In this document: one piece after another, positions 6,859-15,676 of the stretch
Layout: the number at the start of each line of letters is the position of its first letter
How positions within the stretch are numbered: the first letter of the stretch is position 1
Source: Prevotella sp.
Lineage (GTDB): Bacteria > Bacteroidota > Bacteroidia > Bacteroidales > Bacteroidaceae
Direction of reading: 5' to 3'
Length of the DNA: 38,453 nucleotides
Assembly (NCBI GenBank): GCA_022773395.1
Contig: JALFBL010000090.1
Coordinates: forward strand, 1-38,453
Program-made: the position numbers and the translations under genes
Notes under the pieces: model-generated
Told to the model about the DNA's origin: nothing
The model's database searches: none
The model's input: only the letters and a program-made list of their open reading frames with translations

Positions 6859-8723
6859 AACGTACTCTATCCGTTTTCCTCACCGCGATGATTTCGCTTT
6901 CTGGGCTTTGGGCACAGAGCGAAGAAGGAGTGACACAGTGTGGAACACCTACAGGACAGCCGGCTTTCCCTTCGAGCACCTATCAGGAACTGCCCGACCC
7001 CAAAGAAGCCGACCCAGAGGCCTGGGAAACCGTGAAGGGCACCTTTGCCATGTGGGGAAATACCGATACAAGATATGCCAAGCACATTCCACCCGTCATG
7101 GGAGCGGAGAAAGGAAAGGGAAGAACCCGGAAATCAAGTCTATACTACATAGCATTCCACGGTAAAAACGGAACACCTGCAACCATAGAAGGGTGGCGGG
7201 GGGAAAAACTGCATGCGCAAGCTGTAGTATGGACAGAGAAAAAGGTGGAACGGCTAAATTACCGTTTCACGGTGTTTCAGAATGCAAAGGGAGACATTCT
7301 GCCGGCATCGGCACTGAACGGGGGATTTGTACGCTACGTGATGACCGACCAACTGAACCACGACGGGAAAGGGGGATGTGGCGCCAGACCCGACCATGCC
7401 GCCTACGATTCTTCGTTGGTGGCCGACTGCATTGACCACACCCTGAAGGAAATCGAATTGACCCCCAAGTCGGTACAACCGCTGTGGGTCAACTGCCAGA
7501 TACCTGCCGATGCAGTCCCAGGTCTCTATACAGGCTCGGTGGTTGTGAGCAATGGCGACGTGGAAATAGCATCGCTGCCTCTCAACATTCGCGTGTCCAA
7601 CCGTATTCTGCCTCCCCCATCGGCATGGACATTTCATCTCGACCTATGGCAGAATCCGTTTGCAGTGGCAAGATATTACCAGGTTCCACTATGGAGCCAG
7701 AAACATTTCGATGCCATGCGCCCCATCATGAAAATGTTGGCAGATGCCGGACAGAAAGTCATTACCGTGTCATTGATGCACAAACCATGGGACGGACAGA
7801 CCGAAGACTATTTTGAAAGTATGGTGACATGGATAAAGAAGGTGGACGGAACGTGGCAGTTTGACTTTTCCGTTTTTGACAAATGGGTGCAATTCATGCA
7901 CGAAACGGGAATCAACCGCCAGATAAACTGCTACTCGATGGTGCCTTGGAAACTTTCGTTCCAGTATTTCGACCAGGCCACCAATCGCATGCAAACCCTC
8001 CAGACAAATCTGGACAAGGAGGATTATAAGGAAGTATGGACTGCCCTGCTGTCAGCTTTTGCCAGACATCTGAAAGAAAAGGGATGGTTCGACACGTGCA
8101 CCATTGCCATGGACGAACGCCCCATGGACATGATGAGAACCACGCTCGACTTGATTCACAAGGCTGTGCCCGATTTCAAGGTATCGCTCGCCGGCAACTA
8201 CCACGAACAAATTGAAGCAGAACTGCATGACTATTGCATCACCATTGGCCAGAAATTCCCGGAAACCGTGAAAGCCCGCCGCAAAAAAGAAGGGAAAATC
8301 AGCACTTTCTACACTTGCTGCACAGAAGCTTTCCCCAACACCTTCACTTTTTCCCAACCTGCCGAAGCCGCATGGATTGGGTGGAAATCGGCCAAAGAAC
8401 GTCTTGACGGCTACTTGCGCTGGGCATACAACAGCTGGCCCAAAGAGCCGCTGCAGGATTCCCGTTTCCGTTCATGGGCAGGAGGAGACACCTATTTGGT
8501 ATATCCAGGCGCACGTTCGTCCATCCGTTTTGAAAAACTACTGGAAGGGATACAGGCACACGAGAAAATCAACATTCTGCGCCGCCAATTCACCCAAGAG
8601 GGCAATCAAAGCGGTTTGCGCCGTATTGAAAACATGCTCTGTCCTTTCCGTCTGGACGATTTCCCTGCAAAACCGGCAGCCAAAACCGTTCAAAAGGCCA
8701 ACAAACTGCTGAACAAACTGTAG
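6855..8723 (+). CDS. Secreted GH123-like glycoside hydrolase with DUF4091 domain
   Basis: The 622-residue protein has a signal peptide (MKRTLSVFLTAMISLSGLWAQ, cleavage after Ala-20 or so). It then has a beta-sandwich-like N-terminal region, a TIM-barrel-like core and a C-terminal DUF4091 block (WAYNSWPKEPL from residue 523, then GGDTYLVYPG and SIRFEKLLEGIQ). DUF4091 is found in the GH123 beta-N-acetylgalactosaminidase family, whose members use an adjacent Asp-Glu pair in a substrate-assisted reaction. The matching pair here is Asp420-Glu421 in TIAMDERPMD. A role in cutting N-acetylhexosamines from host or dietary glycans is the family expectation; actual substrate specificity cannot be read. 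Its start overlaps the helicase stop by 4 nt (ATGA), implying translational coupling although one product is exported and the other cytoplasmic. Confidence 0.85.
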   Translation: MKRTLSVFLTAMISLSGLWAQSEEGVTQCGTPTGQPAFPSSTYQELPDPKEADPEAWETVKGTFAMWGNTDTRYAKHIPPVMGAEKGKGRTRKSSLYYIAFHGKNGTPATIEGWRGEKLHAQAVVWTEKKVERLNYRFTVFQNAKGDILPASALNGGFVRYVMTDQLNHDGKGGCGARPDHAAYDSSLVADCIDHTLKEIELTPKSVQPLWVNCQIPADAVPGLYTGSVVVSNGDVEIASLPLNIRVSNRILPPPSAWTFHLDLWQNPFAVARYYQVPLWSQKHFDAMRPIMKMLADAGQKVITVSLMHKPWDGQTEDYFESMVTWIKKVDGTWQFDFSVFDKWVQFMHETGINRQINCYSMVPWKLSFQYFDQATNRMQTLQTNLDKEDYKEVWTALLSAFARHLKEKGWFDTCTIAMDERPMDMMRTTLDLIHKAVPDFKVSLAGNYHEQIEAELHDYCITIGQKFPETVKARRKKEGKISTFYTCCTEAFPNTFTFSQPAEAAWIGWKSAKERLDGYLRWAYNSWPKEPLQDSRFRSWAGGDTYLVYPGARSSIRFEKLLEGIQAHEKINILRRQFTQEGNQSGLRRIENMLCPFRLDDFPAKPAAKTVQKANKLLNKL

Positions 8724-8787
8724 TACCGCTCTCCCGAGAGAAACCCGTTACACAGAGGCTTATCGGCCATTCATATCCTGCCACACT

Positions 8788-10095
8788 TCAGCTGGACGAA
8801 AATCGTAAAAACTTGAAATACAATACGGTCTGCATCCATCCACGAGTGAATAAGAAGATGATAAAGGAAAGCCACAAGCCGTGATTGCCCAGCCAATTGT
8901 AAAGAGAACCATAAACCACAAAAAAAGAGACGGATGCCGCCACCATGGAAAGGAGCATCTGACGACTTGCTGTGATTCCGATGTATATGCCATCCCAAAT
9001 AAAGGCACCGATGCTGCACACGGGAATGAGATAGGCCCACCACACATACTGGCGAGAGGCAGACACAACAGAAGGTTCGTCCGTAAGAAGCCTCAAGAAG
9101 GCATCCCCTCCAACGATATATAATAGGGTGAAAAAGACAGTGCATACCCCACCCCACGCAAAACTGCGGCGAACGGTGTCGCGGAATGCAGGGAAGTTGC
9201 CTGCTCCATAGAACTTACCACTCATGGCCTCTGCCGCATACGCAAAACCATCCATAATATAGGAAACCAACAGATAGAACTGCATGAGCAAAGTGTTTAC
9301 GGCAAGCATCACCTCGCCCTGCCATGAACCGGCCGAGGTGAAGAAGAGCAGGACACTGACCATGCATACGGTTCGGAAAAAGATGTCGCGGTTCACTTTG
9401 AAAAAGCGGAGCACGGATGCCCGCTCCCACATTCCTTTCCAAGCGAAATGCCTTCTCAGTCGGCCATAATAGCGGAACAGGAGGAACAGCCCCATGGCAA
9501 AACCGCCCCATTGGGCAATCAGCGTCCCCAAGGCCACTCCTTCCACCTTCATTTTCAAGACAAATACAAAAACAAGACTGGCCGCGATATTCACTACATT
9601 CTGCGTAATGGCAATCAACATAGGGATACGGGAGTTCTGCATGCCTATGAACCATCCGCTCAAGCCATACAACCCCAGCATGGCTGGCGCGCCCCAGATA
9701 CAGATAGAGAAATAGGTAACGGTGAAATCCCGCACTCCCTCTGCGGGTTTCATCAAGAGGAAAATCAAATCGCGTATGGGTATCTGCAGGACGATGAACA
9801 GGAATGCAATGGACAGGGCAATGATCAAGGAGCGCACGAGCAATTGGGAGACATCGCACAATTGGCGTTTTCCCAAGGCCTGCGACGTCATCCCACTGGT
9901 GCCCATCCGCAAAAAGCCGAACAGCCAGTATATGACATTGAAGAGCATCCCGCCCAAGGTAATGGCCCCGATATAAGCGGCTCCACCAAGATGCCCCACG
10001 ATGGCCACATCAACCAATCCCAATAGGGGAACCGTGACATTACTCACGATTGACGGGACAGCTATGCCCAATATCTGTCTGTCGCGAAAGTTCAT
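8788..10095 (-). CDS. MATE family multidrug/cation antiporter (DinF-like)
   Basis: The 435-residue protein has about 12 hydrophobic segments and the MATE opening: PSIVSNVTVPLLGLVDVAIVGHLG, with LGGMLFNVIYWLFGFLRMGTSG following. That places it in the DinF branch, which exports drugs or organic cations using Na+ or H+ gradients across the inner membrane. Its length is normal for the family and no break is visible. It lies 53 nt downstream of typA on the same strand and converges with the GH123 gene, with only 64 nt between their ends. No separate promoter matching TAnnTTTG was seen in the 53-nt gap, so co-transcription with typA is possible. The substrate is not predictable. Confidence 0.9.
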   Translation of the reverse strand: MNFRDRQILGIAVPSIVSNVTVPLLGLVDVAIVGHLGGAAYIGAITLGGMLFNVIYWLFGFLRMGTSGMTSQALGKRQLCDVSQLLVRSLIIALSIAFLFIVLQIPIRDLIFLLMKPAEGVRDFTVTYFSICIWGAPAMLGLYGLSGWFIGMQNSRIPMLIAITQNVVNIAASLVFVFVLKMKVEGVALGTLIAQWGGFAMGLFLLFRYYGRLRRHFAWKGMWERASVLRFFKVNRDIFFRTVCMVSVLLFFTSAGSWQGEVMLAVNTLLMQFYLLVSYIMDGFAYAAEAMSGKFYGAGNFPAFRDTVRRSFAWGGVCTVFFTLLYIVGGDAFLRLLTDEPSVVSASRQYVWWAYLIPVCSIGAFIWDGIYIGITASRQMLLSMVAASVSFFVVYGSLYNWLGNHGLWLSFIIFLFTRGWMQTVLYFKFLRFSSS

Positions 10096-10148
10096 ATCGT
10101 TTCGGTTTGAAAAGAATCTGTTTTCGTGACACCACTGTCGCCAAGGGT

Positions 10149-11951
10149 TTATTCCTTGTTGGCACGCTTGCGCTCCTGATGGTCAAGAATAATCTTGCGC
10201 ATGCGCATATTCTTAGGCGTCACCTCAACATACTCATCCTCCTTGATGTATTCCAGACACTCTTCCAAGCTCATCACAACCTTGGGGATGACACGTGCTT
10301 TGTCGTCAGATCCCGAAGCACGCACATTGGTCAGCTGTTTTGCCTTGGTCACATTGATAACGAGGTCATTGTCATGAACATGCTCGCCCACCACCTGTCC
10401 GGCATACACTTCTTCACCGGGATCGATGAAGAATTTGCCACGATCTTGCAGTTTGTCAATGGAATAAGCGTATGACGTTCCTGTTTCAAGTGCAATCATC
10501 GATCCATTCATCCGTCGGGTAATCTCACCCTTAAACGGTTGGTAGCACTTGTAGCGGTGCGCCATGATTGCCTCGCCCTGTGAAGCGGTAAGCACATTGG
10601 TTCGCAAGCCGATGATGCCGCGCGAAGGAATGTCGAATTCGATGTTCACACGGTCGGCCTGCGTTTCCATCGAAGTCATTTCTCCCTTGCGGCGTGTCAC
10701 CATATCTATCATCTTGCTGGCAAACTCTTCCGGAACATTGATGGTCAGTTCTTCTATCGGCTCACATTTCTCACCGTTGATGTCCTTATAGATGACCTGT
10801 GGCTGCCCCACCTCCAGTTCGTATCCTTCGCGGCGCATGGTCTCTATAAGTACGGAGAGATGCAGCACGCCACGTCCGCTTACCACCCATTTGTCCGTGA
10901 AATCCTCGAAAGGTTTCACCCTAAGTGCAAGGTTTTTCTCCAATTCTTTGTTCAGGCGCTCTGTAATGTGACGGCTTGTGCAGAATTTGCCTTCCTTGCC
11001 GAAAAAAGGCGAGTCGTTGATGGTGAACAGCATACTCATGGTTGGCTCATCGATGGCGAGCGGCGGTAGCGGTTCCGGGTTCTCTGTATCGCAAATCGTA
11101 TCGCCGATTTCGAACTTCTCAAGACCAATGACGGCACAAATGTCACCGCTATCCACATGGTTGGTCTTGACATGCCCCATTCCTTCAAAAGTGTGCAATT
11201 CTTTTATTTTCGTTTTTTCCTTCGTTCCGTCGCGATGAGCAATGGTAATGCTCATGCCGTTGACAAGCGTACCTCGGTGCACACGCCCCACGGCGATGCG
11301 CCCCGTATAGCTGGAATAGTCGAGCGACGTGATAAGCATCTGCGGCGTTCCTTCTATCTGGTGAGGAGCAGGAATCACTTCAACAATCTTGTCCAACAGA
11401 TACGTGATATTATCGGTAGGCGCATTGAAATCCCCACTCATCCATCCGTTTTTGGCAGAGCCATAGACCACAGGGAAATCCAACTGGTCTTCTGTGGCAT
11501 TGAGTGCAAACATCAAGTCGAATACCATTTCATACACTTCTTCGGGGCGGCAGTTGGGCTTGTCCACCTTGTTTACTACCACAATGGGTTTCAACCCTAT
11601 CTGCAAGGCTTTCTGGAGTACGAATCGCGTCTGCGGCATAGGCCCCTCGAAAGCATCCACCAACAGCAGACAGCCGTCAGCCATGTTGAGCACACGCTCC
11701 ACCTCGCCACCGAAGTCGGAGTGTCCCGGGGTATCAATGATGTTGATTTTTACGCCTTTATAATTGATTGATACGTTTTTTGAAAGAATGGTTATTCCCC
11801 GTTCACGTTCCAAGTCGTTGCTGTCTAATACCTGGCTACTTAAATTTTGCCCTTCCCGAAACAGATTTCCCGCCAGCATCATCTTATCCACCAACGTGGT
11901 TTTTCCGTGATCAACATGGGCGATAATCGCAATGTTCCTAATGTCTTGCAT
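10149..11951 (-). CDS. typA: Ribosome-binding translational GTPase TypA/BipA
   Basis: The 600-residue protein carries the translational GTPase motifs G1 ([12 protein letters not shown], residues 10-21), switch I (RERGITIL), G3 ([12 protein letters not shown]) and G4 (NKVDKP). Domain II, domain III, domain V and the TypA-specific C-terminal domain follow ([40 protein letters not shown]). TypA/BipA binds the 70S ribosome near the A site and supports 50S assembly and growth under stress or cold. Length and motifs are full and typical. A promoter -7 box lies 25 nt upstream of the start codon. The MATE gene follows on the same strand. Confidence 0.97.
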   Translation of the reverse strand: MQDIRNIAIIAHVDHGKTTLVDKMMLAGNLFREGQNLSSQVLDSNDLERERGITILSKNVSINYKGVKINIIDTPGHSDFGGEVERVLNMADGCLLLVDAFEGPMPQTRFVLQKALQIGLKPIVVVNKVDKPNCRPEEVYEMVFDLMFALNATEDQLDFPVVYGSAKNGWMSGDFNAPTDNITYLLDKIVEVIPAPHQIEGTPQMLITSLDYSSYTGRIAVGRVHRGTLVNGMSITIAHRDGTKEKTKIKELHTFEGMGHVKTNHVDSGDICAVIGLEKFEIGDTICDTENPEPLPPLAIDEPTMSMLFTINDSPFFGKEGKFCTSRHITERLNKELEKNLALRVKPFEDFTDKWVVSGRGVLHLSVLIETMRREGYELEVGQPQVIYKDINGEKCEPIEELTINVPEEFASKMIDMVTRRKGEMTSMETQADRVNIEFDIPSRGIIGLRTNVLTASQGEAIMAHRYKCYQPFKGEITRRMNGSMIALETGTSYAYSIDKLQDRGKFFIDPGEEVYAGQVVGEHVHDNDLVINVTKAKQLTNVRASGSDDKARVIPKVVMSLEECLEYIKEDEYVEVTPKNMRMRKIILDHQERKRANKE

Positions 11952-11975
11952 ATCTCTACCTTAAAAATTCGGCTG

Positions 11976-11983
11976 CAAAGTTA
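11976..11983 (-). promoter_or_regulatory. -7 box for typA
   Basis: The minus strand reads TAACTTTG, an exact TAnnTTTG match located 25 nt upstream of the typA start, giving a short leader. No clear -33 TTTG is present. Confidence 0.6.
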
Positions 11984-12020
11984 CTGATTTTAATTTAGAA
12001 CGCACTAAGGAATAAGGTTT

Positions 12021-12692
12021 TTATTTCTTGTTCTGGCGGTATAGGTCTATCGACTTGAAACCTGCCAACAGTATCAGTACCATTTCTTCAAAATGTTTGT
12101 CAACGGTTGTCTGGGATTTTACGCCATAGACATACCTTGCCCAGCCACGCTGATAACCCGGTGTCAATGCCCTAAACTTCTCAAGAGCATCCCTATTGCG
12201 GGCAAGGCATTGCTCCAGCAAAGGAATTTTTTCCACATAATCGTCCACACACTGACTCATCTGTGTGCTCTTTCGCTGTTGCACCTTGTTTTTCAACCCA
12301 ATCACAGTAAATACTTCGCTGAAAGCAACCATTTTGTTGAACTTTACCGTAGATTTGTCCACATAGCCTCCCGCATCCATGTCAACGACCGTAAAAAAGT
12401 CGTCTCGTCCAATATACGTATCGTAACGTTTGTTTCCTTTCTTAGGATAGGCAAAATAAGCCACTCCGTTGGGATTGAGAATTTTGTCGTGAATCAGTTT
12501 TCGCAAATACGTGACGAACTCTTCCAGACTGAAGACAAAGAAAAACACCATGTCGTATTTCTGCCTGTTCAGTTCTTTGTCAAAAGCAATGCCGTCAAAA
12601 TCTTTCACATCGTCCGGGCATTGGATAATGGCTTTTTGTTCAAACTTGCCAAATCTAAGTTTATCAAGTATTTTCTGGTTCATAGAAATCAT
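12021..12692 (-). CDS. DUF3052-like / YdeI-like two-domain protein
   Basis: The product is 223 residues, or 220 if it starts at the in-frame ATG at 12683. The N-terminal ~105 residues resemble DUF3052 proteins: a Rossmann-like run with YDMVFFFV (46-53) and LNPNGVAYFAYPKKGN (72-87). The C-terminal ~70 residues (RALTPGYQRGWARYV, then TTVDKHFEEMV and LLAGFKS) resemble the YdeI/OmpD-associated family, which usually has a helical segment with arginines and a GKK/GFK end. No catalytic residues can be named. The gene is flanked by its own -7 box at 12745-12752 and by the typA promoter downstream, so it is probably monocistronic. Both domain calls rest on pattern recall and the function is unknown. 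Confidence 0.7.
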   Translation of the reverse strand: MISMNQKILDKLRFGKFEQKAIIQCPDDVKDFDGIAFDKELNRQKYDMVFFFVFSLEEFVTYLRKLIHDKILNPNGVAYFAYPKKGNKRYDTYIGRDDFFTVVDMDAGGYVDKSTVKFNKMVAFSEVFTVIGLKNKVQQRKSTQMSQCVDDYVEKIPLLEQCLARNRDALEKFRALTPGYQRGWARYVYGVKSQTTVDKHFEEMVLILLAGFKSIDLYRQNKK

Positions 12693-12744
12693 TCTTTAAT
12701 GAATTGTAACATTTACACAAAGCAACGCATTCGTCAACATTGCG

Positions 12745-12752
12745 CAAAAATA
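12745..12752 (-). promoter_or_regulatory. -7 box for the DUF3052/YdeI-like gene
   Basis: The minus strand reads TATTTTTG (TAnnTTTG match), about 52-61 nt upstream of the two possible start codons. Confidence 0.5.
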
Positions 12753-12877
12753 AGAAATCTCCGCAGCATTTACACCTGCTTTCCATCTGAGCCACCCCAA
12801 AACAATGTTTTTTTGTTTTTTTAAGAATAGAAACAAAAATATAGGCCTATGATACGGAGCATTTCAATGAAAAACGC

Positions 12878-12885
12878 TACCTTTG
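12878..12885 (+). promoter_or_regulatory. -7 box for rpsO
   Basis: TACCTTTG matches TAnnTTTG exactly and is followed by GCATGC. Transcription would begin about 12892, giving a leader of about 40 nt before the rpsO start at 12932. The -33 region is weak. Confidence 0.6.
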
Positions 12886-12931
12886 CATGCGCATTTATAG
12901 CATAACATTAATTATTTAACAAAAAAGTTCT

Positions 12932-13201
12932 ATGTATTTAGACAAAGCTAAGAAAGAAGAGATCTTTGGACAATACGGAAAGTCTAACTCTGACACTGGT
13001 TCGGTAGAGAGTCAGGTGGCATTGTTCTCATACCGTATTTCCCATTTGACGGAGCACTTGAAGAAACACCGTAAAGATCATACTACCGCACGCTCATTGA
13101 CAAAGCTGGTAGGAAAACGCCGTGCATTGCTTGACTACATGTACGACCGCGACATTGAGCGCTATCGTGCACTGATCAAGGCTCTCGGTCTTCGCCGATA
13201 A
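12932..13201 (+). CDS. rpsO: 30S ribosomal protein S15
   Basis: The 89-residue product has the full S15 pattern: an N-terminal helix with DTGSVESQVALFSYRI, the rRNA-binding segment LTEHLKKHRKDHTTARSL (residues ~39-56), KLVGKRRALLDYM, and the C-terminal RYRALIKALGLRR. S15 binds 16S rRNA at the central three-way junction and nucleates assembly of the 30S platform. Length is standard. No Shine-Dalgarno is visible, only an A/T-rich leader ending ACAAAAAAGTTCT, which is common for Bacteroidetes ribosomal protein genes. It is monocistronic, with its own -7 box and a bidirectional terminator 24 nt after the stop codon. Confidence 0.98.
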   Translation: MYLDKAKKEEIFGQYGKSNSDTGSVESQVALFSYRISHLTEHLKKHRKDHTTARSLTKLVGKRRALLDYMYDRDIERYRALIKALGLRR

Positions 13202-13224
13202 GGCACGGACAAAAGTTTCACGAA

Positions 13225-13265
13225 CGAAAAAATCCTCCACTCAATATGAATGAAGGATTTTTTCG
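13225..13265. terminator. Bidirectional intrinsic terminator between rpsO and folK
   Basis: Arms 13225-13243 and 13247-13265 pair over 19 nt with two mismatches and a 3-nt loop. On the plus strand the stem ends in a T-rich tract (TTTTTTCGTTTGTTTTG). On the minus strand the A-run of the left arm becomes a U-run, and the two mismatches become G-U pairs. The right arm lies inside the last codons of folK. Confidence 0.8.
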
Positions 13266-13720
13266 TTTGTTTTGTTTAATGGATAATGACCAACAAATTC
13301 TTCCACCTCCGGAAAAATCTCCCTTAGCGGCTTCATCACGAAATCTCTTTCCCACATCAATGGATGGGGAATCGTCAAATCCGATTCCTCGACAGAAAGA
13401 CGGTCATAAAGCAGAATGTCCAAATCGACCAAGCGGTCGTGATATACACCGTTGACAGATTTACGAGTTCTCCCCAAATTTCGTTCAATCTGTTGGGTCA
13501 CCTCCAGCACCTGGCGGGGAGAAAGACAGGTAAGACAGCATACCACCGCATTGATGAAACCATTAGAAGACACAAATCCCCATGGCTCCGTTTCGTAAAG
13601 AGCCGATTGGCTCTCGACAGTGCCAACCAGTTCTTCCATCTGTTCCACCGCCTTATGGATGTTACGTTTTTTGTCGCCTAGATTCGTTCCAAGCGCGATA
13701 TATACCTTGTGTTTGTCCAT
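13241..13720 (-). CDS. folK: 2-amino-4-hydroxy-6-hydroxymethyldihydropteridine pyrophosphokinase (HPPK)
   Basis: HPPK transfers pyrophosphate from ATP to 6-hydroxymethyl-7,8-dihydropterin in folate synthesis. The signature elements are present: VYIALGTNLGDK at the N-terminus, ETEPWGF with FINAVV, RTRKSVNGVYHDRLVDLDILLYD (including the DxD Mg-binding pair), and the C-terminal IPHPLMWERDFVMKPL. I chose the ATG at 13720 (159 residues). An in-frame GTG at 13729 adds only three residues, and the AAAAGG motif in the leader spaces well from 13720. It is the last gene of the ftsX-DUF3098-uppP-truB-queA-folK cluster, 43 nt after queA. The terminator stem overlaps its 3' end. Confidence 0.95.
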   Translation of the reverse strand: MDKHKVYIALGTNLGDKKRNIHKAVEQMEELVGTVESQSALYETEPWGFVSSNGFINAVVCCLTCLSPRQVLEVTQQIERNLGRTRKSVNGVYHDRLVDLDILLYDRLSVEESDLTIPHPLMWERDFVMKPLREIFPEVEEFVGHYPLNKTNEKILHSY

Positions 13721-13763
13721 AAATGACACCTTTTATCGGATATACCAATGGTTTGTAGAAAGG

Positions 13764-14882
13764 TCAGTCGTCCAAGATAAGCAAGGCATCGCCGTAACAG
13801 CCAAACTTATAGCCGTTCTTCACGGCCTTATCGTAAGCCTCCATAATCAGTTCATAACCTCCGAAAGCAGCCGTTTCCATGAGCAAAGTGGACATGGGGT
13901 GATAGAAATTTGAAATCATCGTGTCAGCAACGCCAAATTCGTAGGGCGGAAAGATAAACTTGTTGGTCCATCCTTCATATTCCTTCAACAACTTGTCCGT
14001 TCCTACTGCCGTTTCAGTGGCCTTGGCCACGCTCGTTCCCACCACGCATACGTGATGGCCTTCAGTTTTCGCCTTGTTCACAGTATCGCATGCCTCTTTG
14101 CCAATAAACATCTGTTCAGAATCCATTTTGTGCTTGGTCAAGTCTTCCACTTCTATGTCATGGAAATTACCAAGCGCACAGTGCACGGTGATAAAGGCAA
14201 ACTCGATGCCTTTGATTTCCATGCGTTTCATCATCTCGCGCGAAAAATGCAGTCCGCTCGCTGGCGCAGTGACCGCTCCCTCGTTCTTGGCATAGATGCA
14301 CTGGAAATCGGCAAGATCGTCTTTGGTGGCCGAACGACGGTCTACGATATAGTGGGGAAGCGGTGCTTCTCCCAAAGCATAAAGTTCACGTTTGAACTCA
14401 TCATGTGGACAGTCGTAAAGAAAACGCAGAGTGCGGCCTCGGCTTGTGGTGTTGTCAATGACTTCCGCCACCATCGTTCCACTCTCATCGAAAAACAGCT
14501 TGTTACCTATTCTTATCTTACGCGCCGGCTCAACAAGCACGTCCCACAGACGCATTTCCTTGTTCAGCTCACGCAGCAAGAATACTTCTATCTTGGCATC
14601 GGTCTTTTCTTTCGTACCGTATAGACGCGCAGGGAACACCTTCGTGTCGTTGAAGACAAAAGCGTCGCCCTCATCGAAATAATCGAGCACGTTTCTGAAA
14701 TCAAGAAACACGGGATTGTCTTCTTCATCCTTGAGCGGATTTCCTTCCTCATCTTTCTGATACATGTCGATGGTCTGTGATTTTCTGTGAACCACCATCA
14801 GTCTGCATTCGTCACGATGGTACGGTGGATTAAGAGCTATCAACTCCTCAGGCAGTTTGAATTTGAATTGTGACAGTTTCAT
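13764..14882 (-). CDS. queA: S-adenosylmethionine:tRNA ribosyltransferase-isomerase
   Basis: QueA transfers and isomerises the ribosyl group of S-adenosylmethionine onto preQ1 in the tRNA wobble position, giving epoxyqueuosine. The 372-residue protein opens with the family pattern KLSQFKFKLPEELIALNP, then has FNDTKVFPARLYGTK, VEVL-type strands, the highly conserved EGAVTAPASGLHFSREMM, FITVHCALGNFHDIEVEDLTKHKMDSEQM, and GTSVAKATE. It is slightly longer than the ~350-residue norm, partly because of a charged insertion near residues 38-55 (KDEEGNPLKDEEDNPVF). It lies 92 nt downstream of truB, a looser spacing than elsewhere in the cluster. No TAnnTTTG box was found in that gap. Confidence 0.97.
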   Translation of the reverse strand: MKLSQFKFKLPEELIALNPPYHRDECRLMVVHRKSQTIDMYQKDEEGNPLKDEEDNPVFLDFRNVLDYFDEGDAFVFNDTKVFPARLYGTKEKTDAKIEVFLLRELNKEMRLWDVLVEPARKIRIGNKLFFDESGTMVAEVIDNTTSRGRTLRFLYDCPHDEFKRELYALGEAPLPHYIVDRRSATKDDLADFQCIYAKNEGAVTAPASGLHFSREMMKRMEIKGIEFAFITVHCALGNFHDIEVEDLTKHKMDSEQMFIGKEACDTVNKAKTEGHHVCVVGTSVAKATETAVGTDKLLKEYEGWTNKFIFPPYEFGVADTMISNFYHPMSTLLMETAAFGGYELIMEAYDKAVKNGYKFGCYGDALLILDD

Positions 14883-14974
14883 ATATTGTTATAATTTTAG
14901 TTCTATTATTTGCCTTCGTCGCCAATGACGAAAGACTGTATATAATATTAGGTGTCAACCACCTGAATGCTGCA

Positions 14975-15676
14975 TTAGCCTTCAATGTTTTGGCTTTCGA
15001 TCCATGAAGAGAACTGTTCCAGCGTGATGCAGTCTTCCACCCGGACATCCCCTACCCTTGTTCGACAAAGTGAGGTGAGAAAAGCCCCCGATTCGAGTGC
15101 CTTACCAATATCGCGAGCCAACGAACGTATATACGTTCCTTTTCCACACACCACCCGAATGCTCATTTGCATCATTTCTGCATCGAAATGCAGCAGCTCA
15201 ATTTCGTCGATACACACCGGTTTTGCCTTGATTTCAAAATCTTTTCCCTTACGGCTCAGATGATAGGCGCGCTTTCCATTCACATTCACAGCACTGTAAA
15301 CGGGCGGAACCTGATCTACAGTTCCTATAAAATACAGCAATACCTTCTCCACTCTTCCTTTCGTGATGTGCCCGGTTGGAAAGTTCTCGTCAACAGGATG
15401 TTCCATATCGTGACTGGCCGTGGATGCCCCGAGTTGTAGGGTTGCCACATATTCTTTGGTATGCGCCTGTAATGTTTCGATGGTTTTCGTGGCCTTGCCC
15501 GTACACAAGGTCAATACGCCTGTAGCCAAAGGATCAAGCGTGCCGGCATGCCCCACTTTTACTTTATATCCCATGCGGTTGGTGAGCAAATAGCGGATGT
15601 GCGCCAATGCTCCAAAACTGGACATCGCGTAGGGTTTGTCTATATGAAGTACAACGCCTTCTCTAAAATTCATCAT
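14975..15676 (-). CDS. truB: tRNA pseudouridine(55) synthase
   Basis: TruB makes pseudouridine at position 55 in the T-loop of most tRNAs. The catalytic motif is intact: KVGHAGTLDPLATGVL with nucleophile Asp48. DKPYAMSSFGAL is near the start, VPPVYSAVNVNGKRAYHLSRKG is the RNA-binding strand region, and VVCGKGTYIRSLARDIG is conserved in the family. At 233 residues it is shorter than the E. coli enzyme because the C-terminal PUA domain is absent or reduced, which is usual in Bacteroidetes. Its start overlaps the uppP stop by 1 nt (TGATG). A second ATG follows at once, so the start could be 15673. Confidence 0.97.
   Translation of the reverse strand: MMNFREGVVLHIDKPYAMSSFGALAHIRYLLTNRMGYKVKVGHAGTLDPLATGVLTLCTGKATKTIETLQAHTKEYVATLQLGASTASHDMEHPVDENFPTGHITKGRVEKVLLYFIGTVDQVPPVYSAVNVNGKRAYHLSRKGKDFEIKAKPVCIDEIELLHFDAEMMQMSIRVVCGKGTYIRSLARDIGKALESGAFLTSLCRTRVGDVRVEDCITLEQFSSWIESQNIEG

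Noticed and set aside
2464..8723. Defence island
   Set aside because: Apart from the esterase/Dna2-like pair there are no restriction, toxin-antitoxin, integrase or phage genes nearby. The third gene is a secreted glycosidase and base composition resembles the surrounding core genes.
8729..8740. Short hairpin CTCTC-CC-GAGAG as terminator between GH123 and MATE genes
   Set aside because: The stem is only 5 bp and no T-run follows on either strand, so it is too weak to call.
14911..14932. TTCGTC/GACGAA stem between truB and queA
   Set aside because: The stem is 6-7 bp with no U-run and lies inside a co-directional cluster, so a terminator is not supported.
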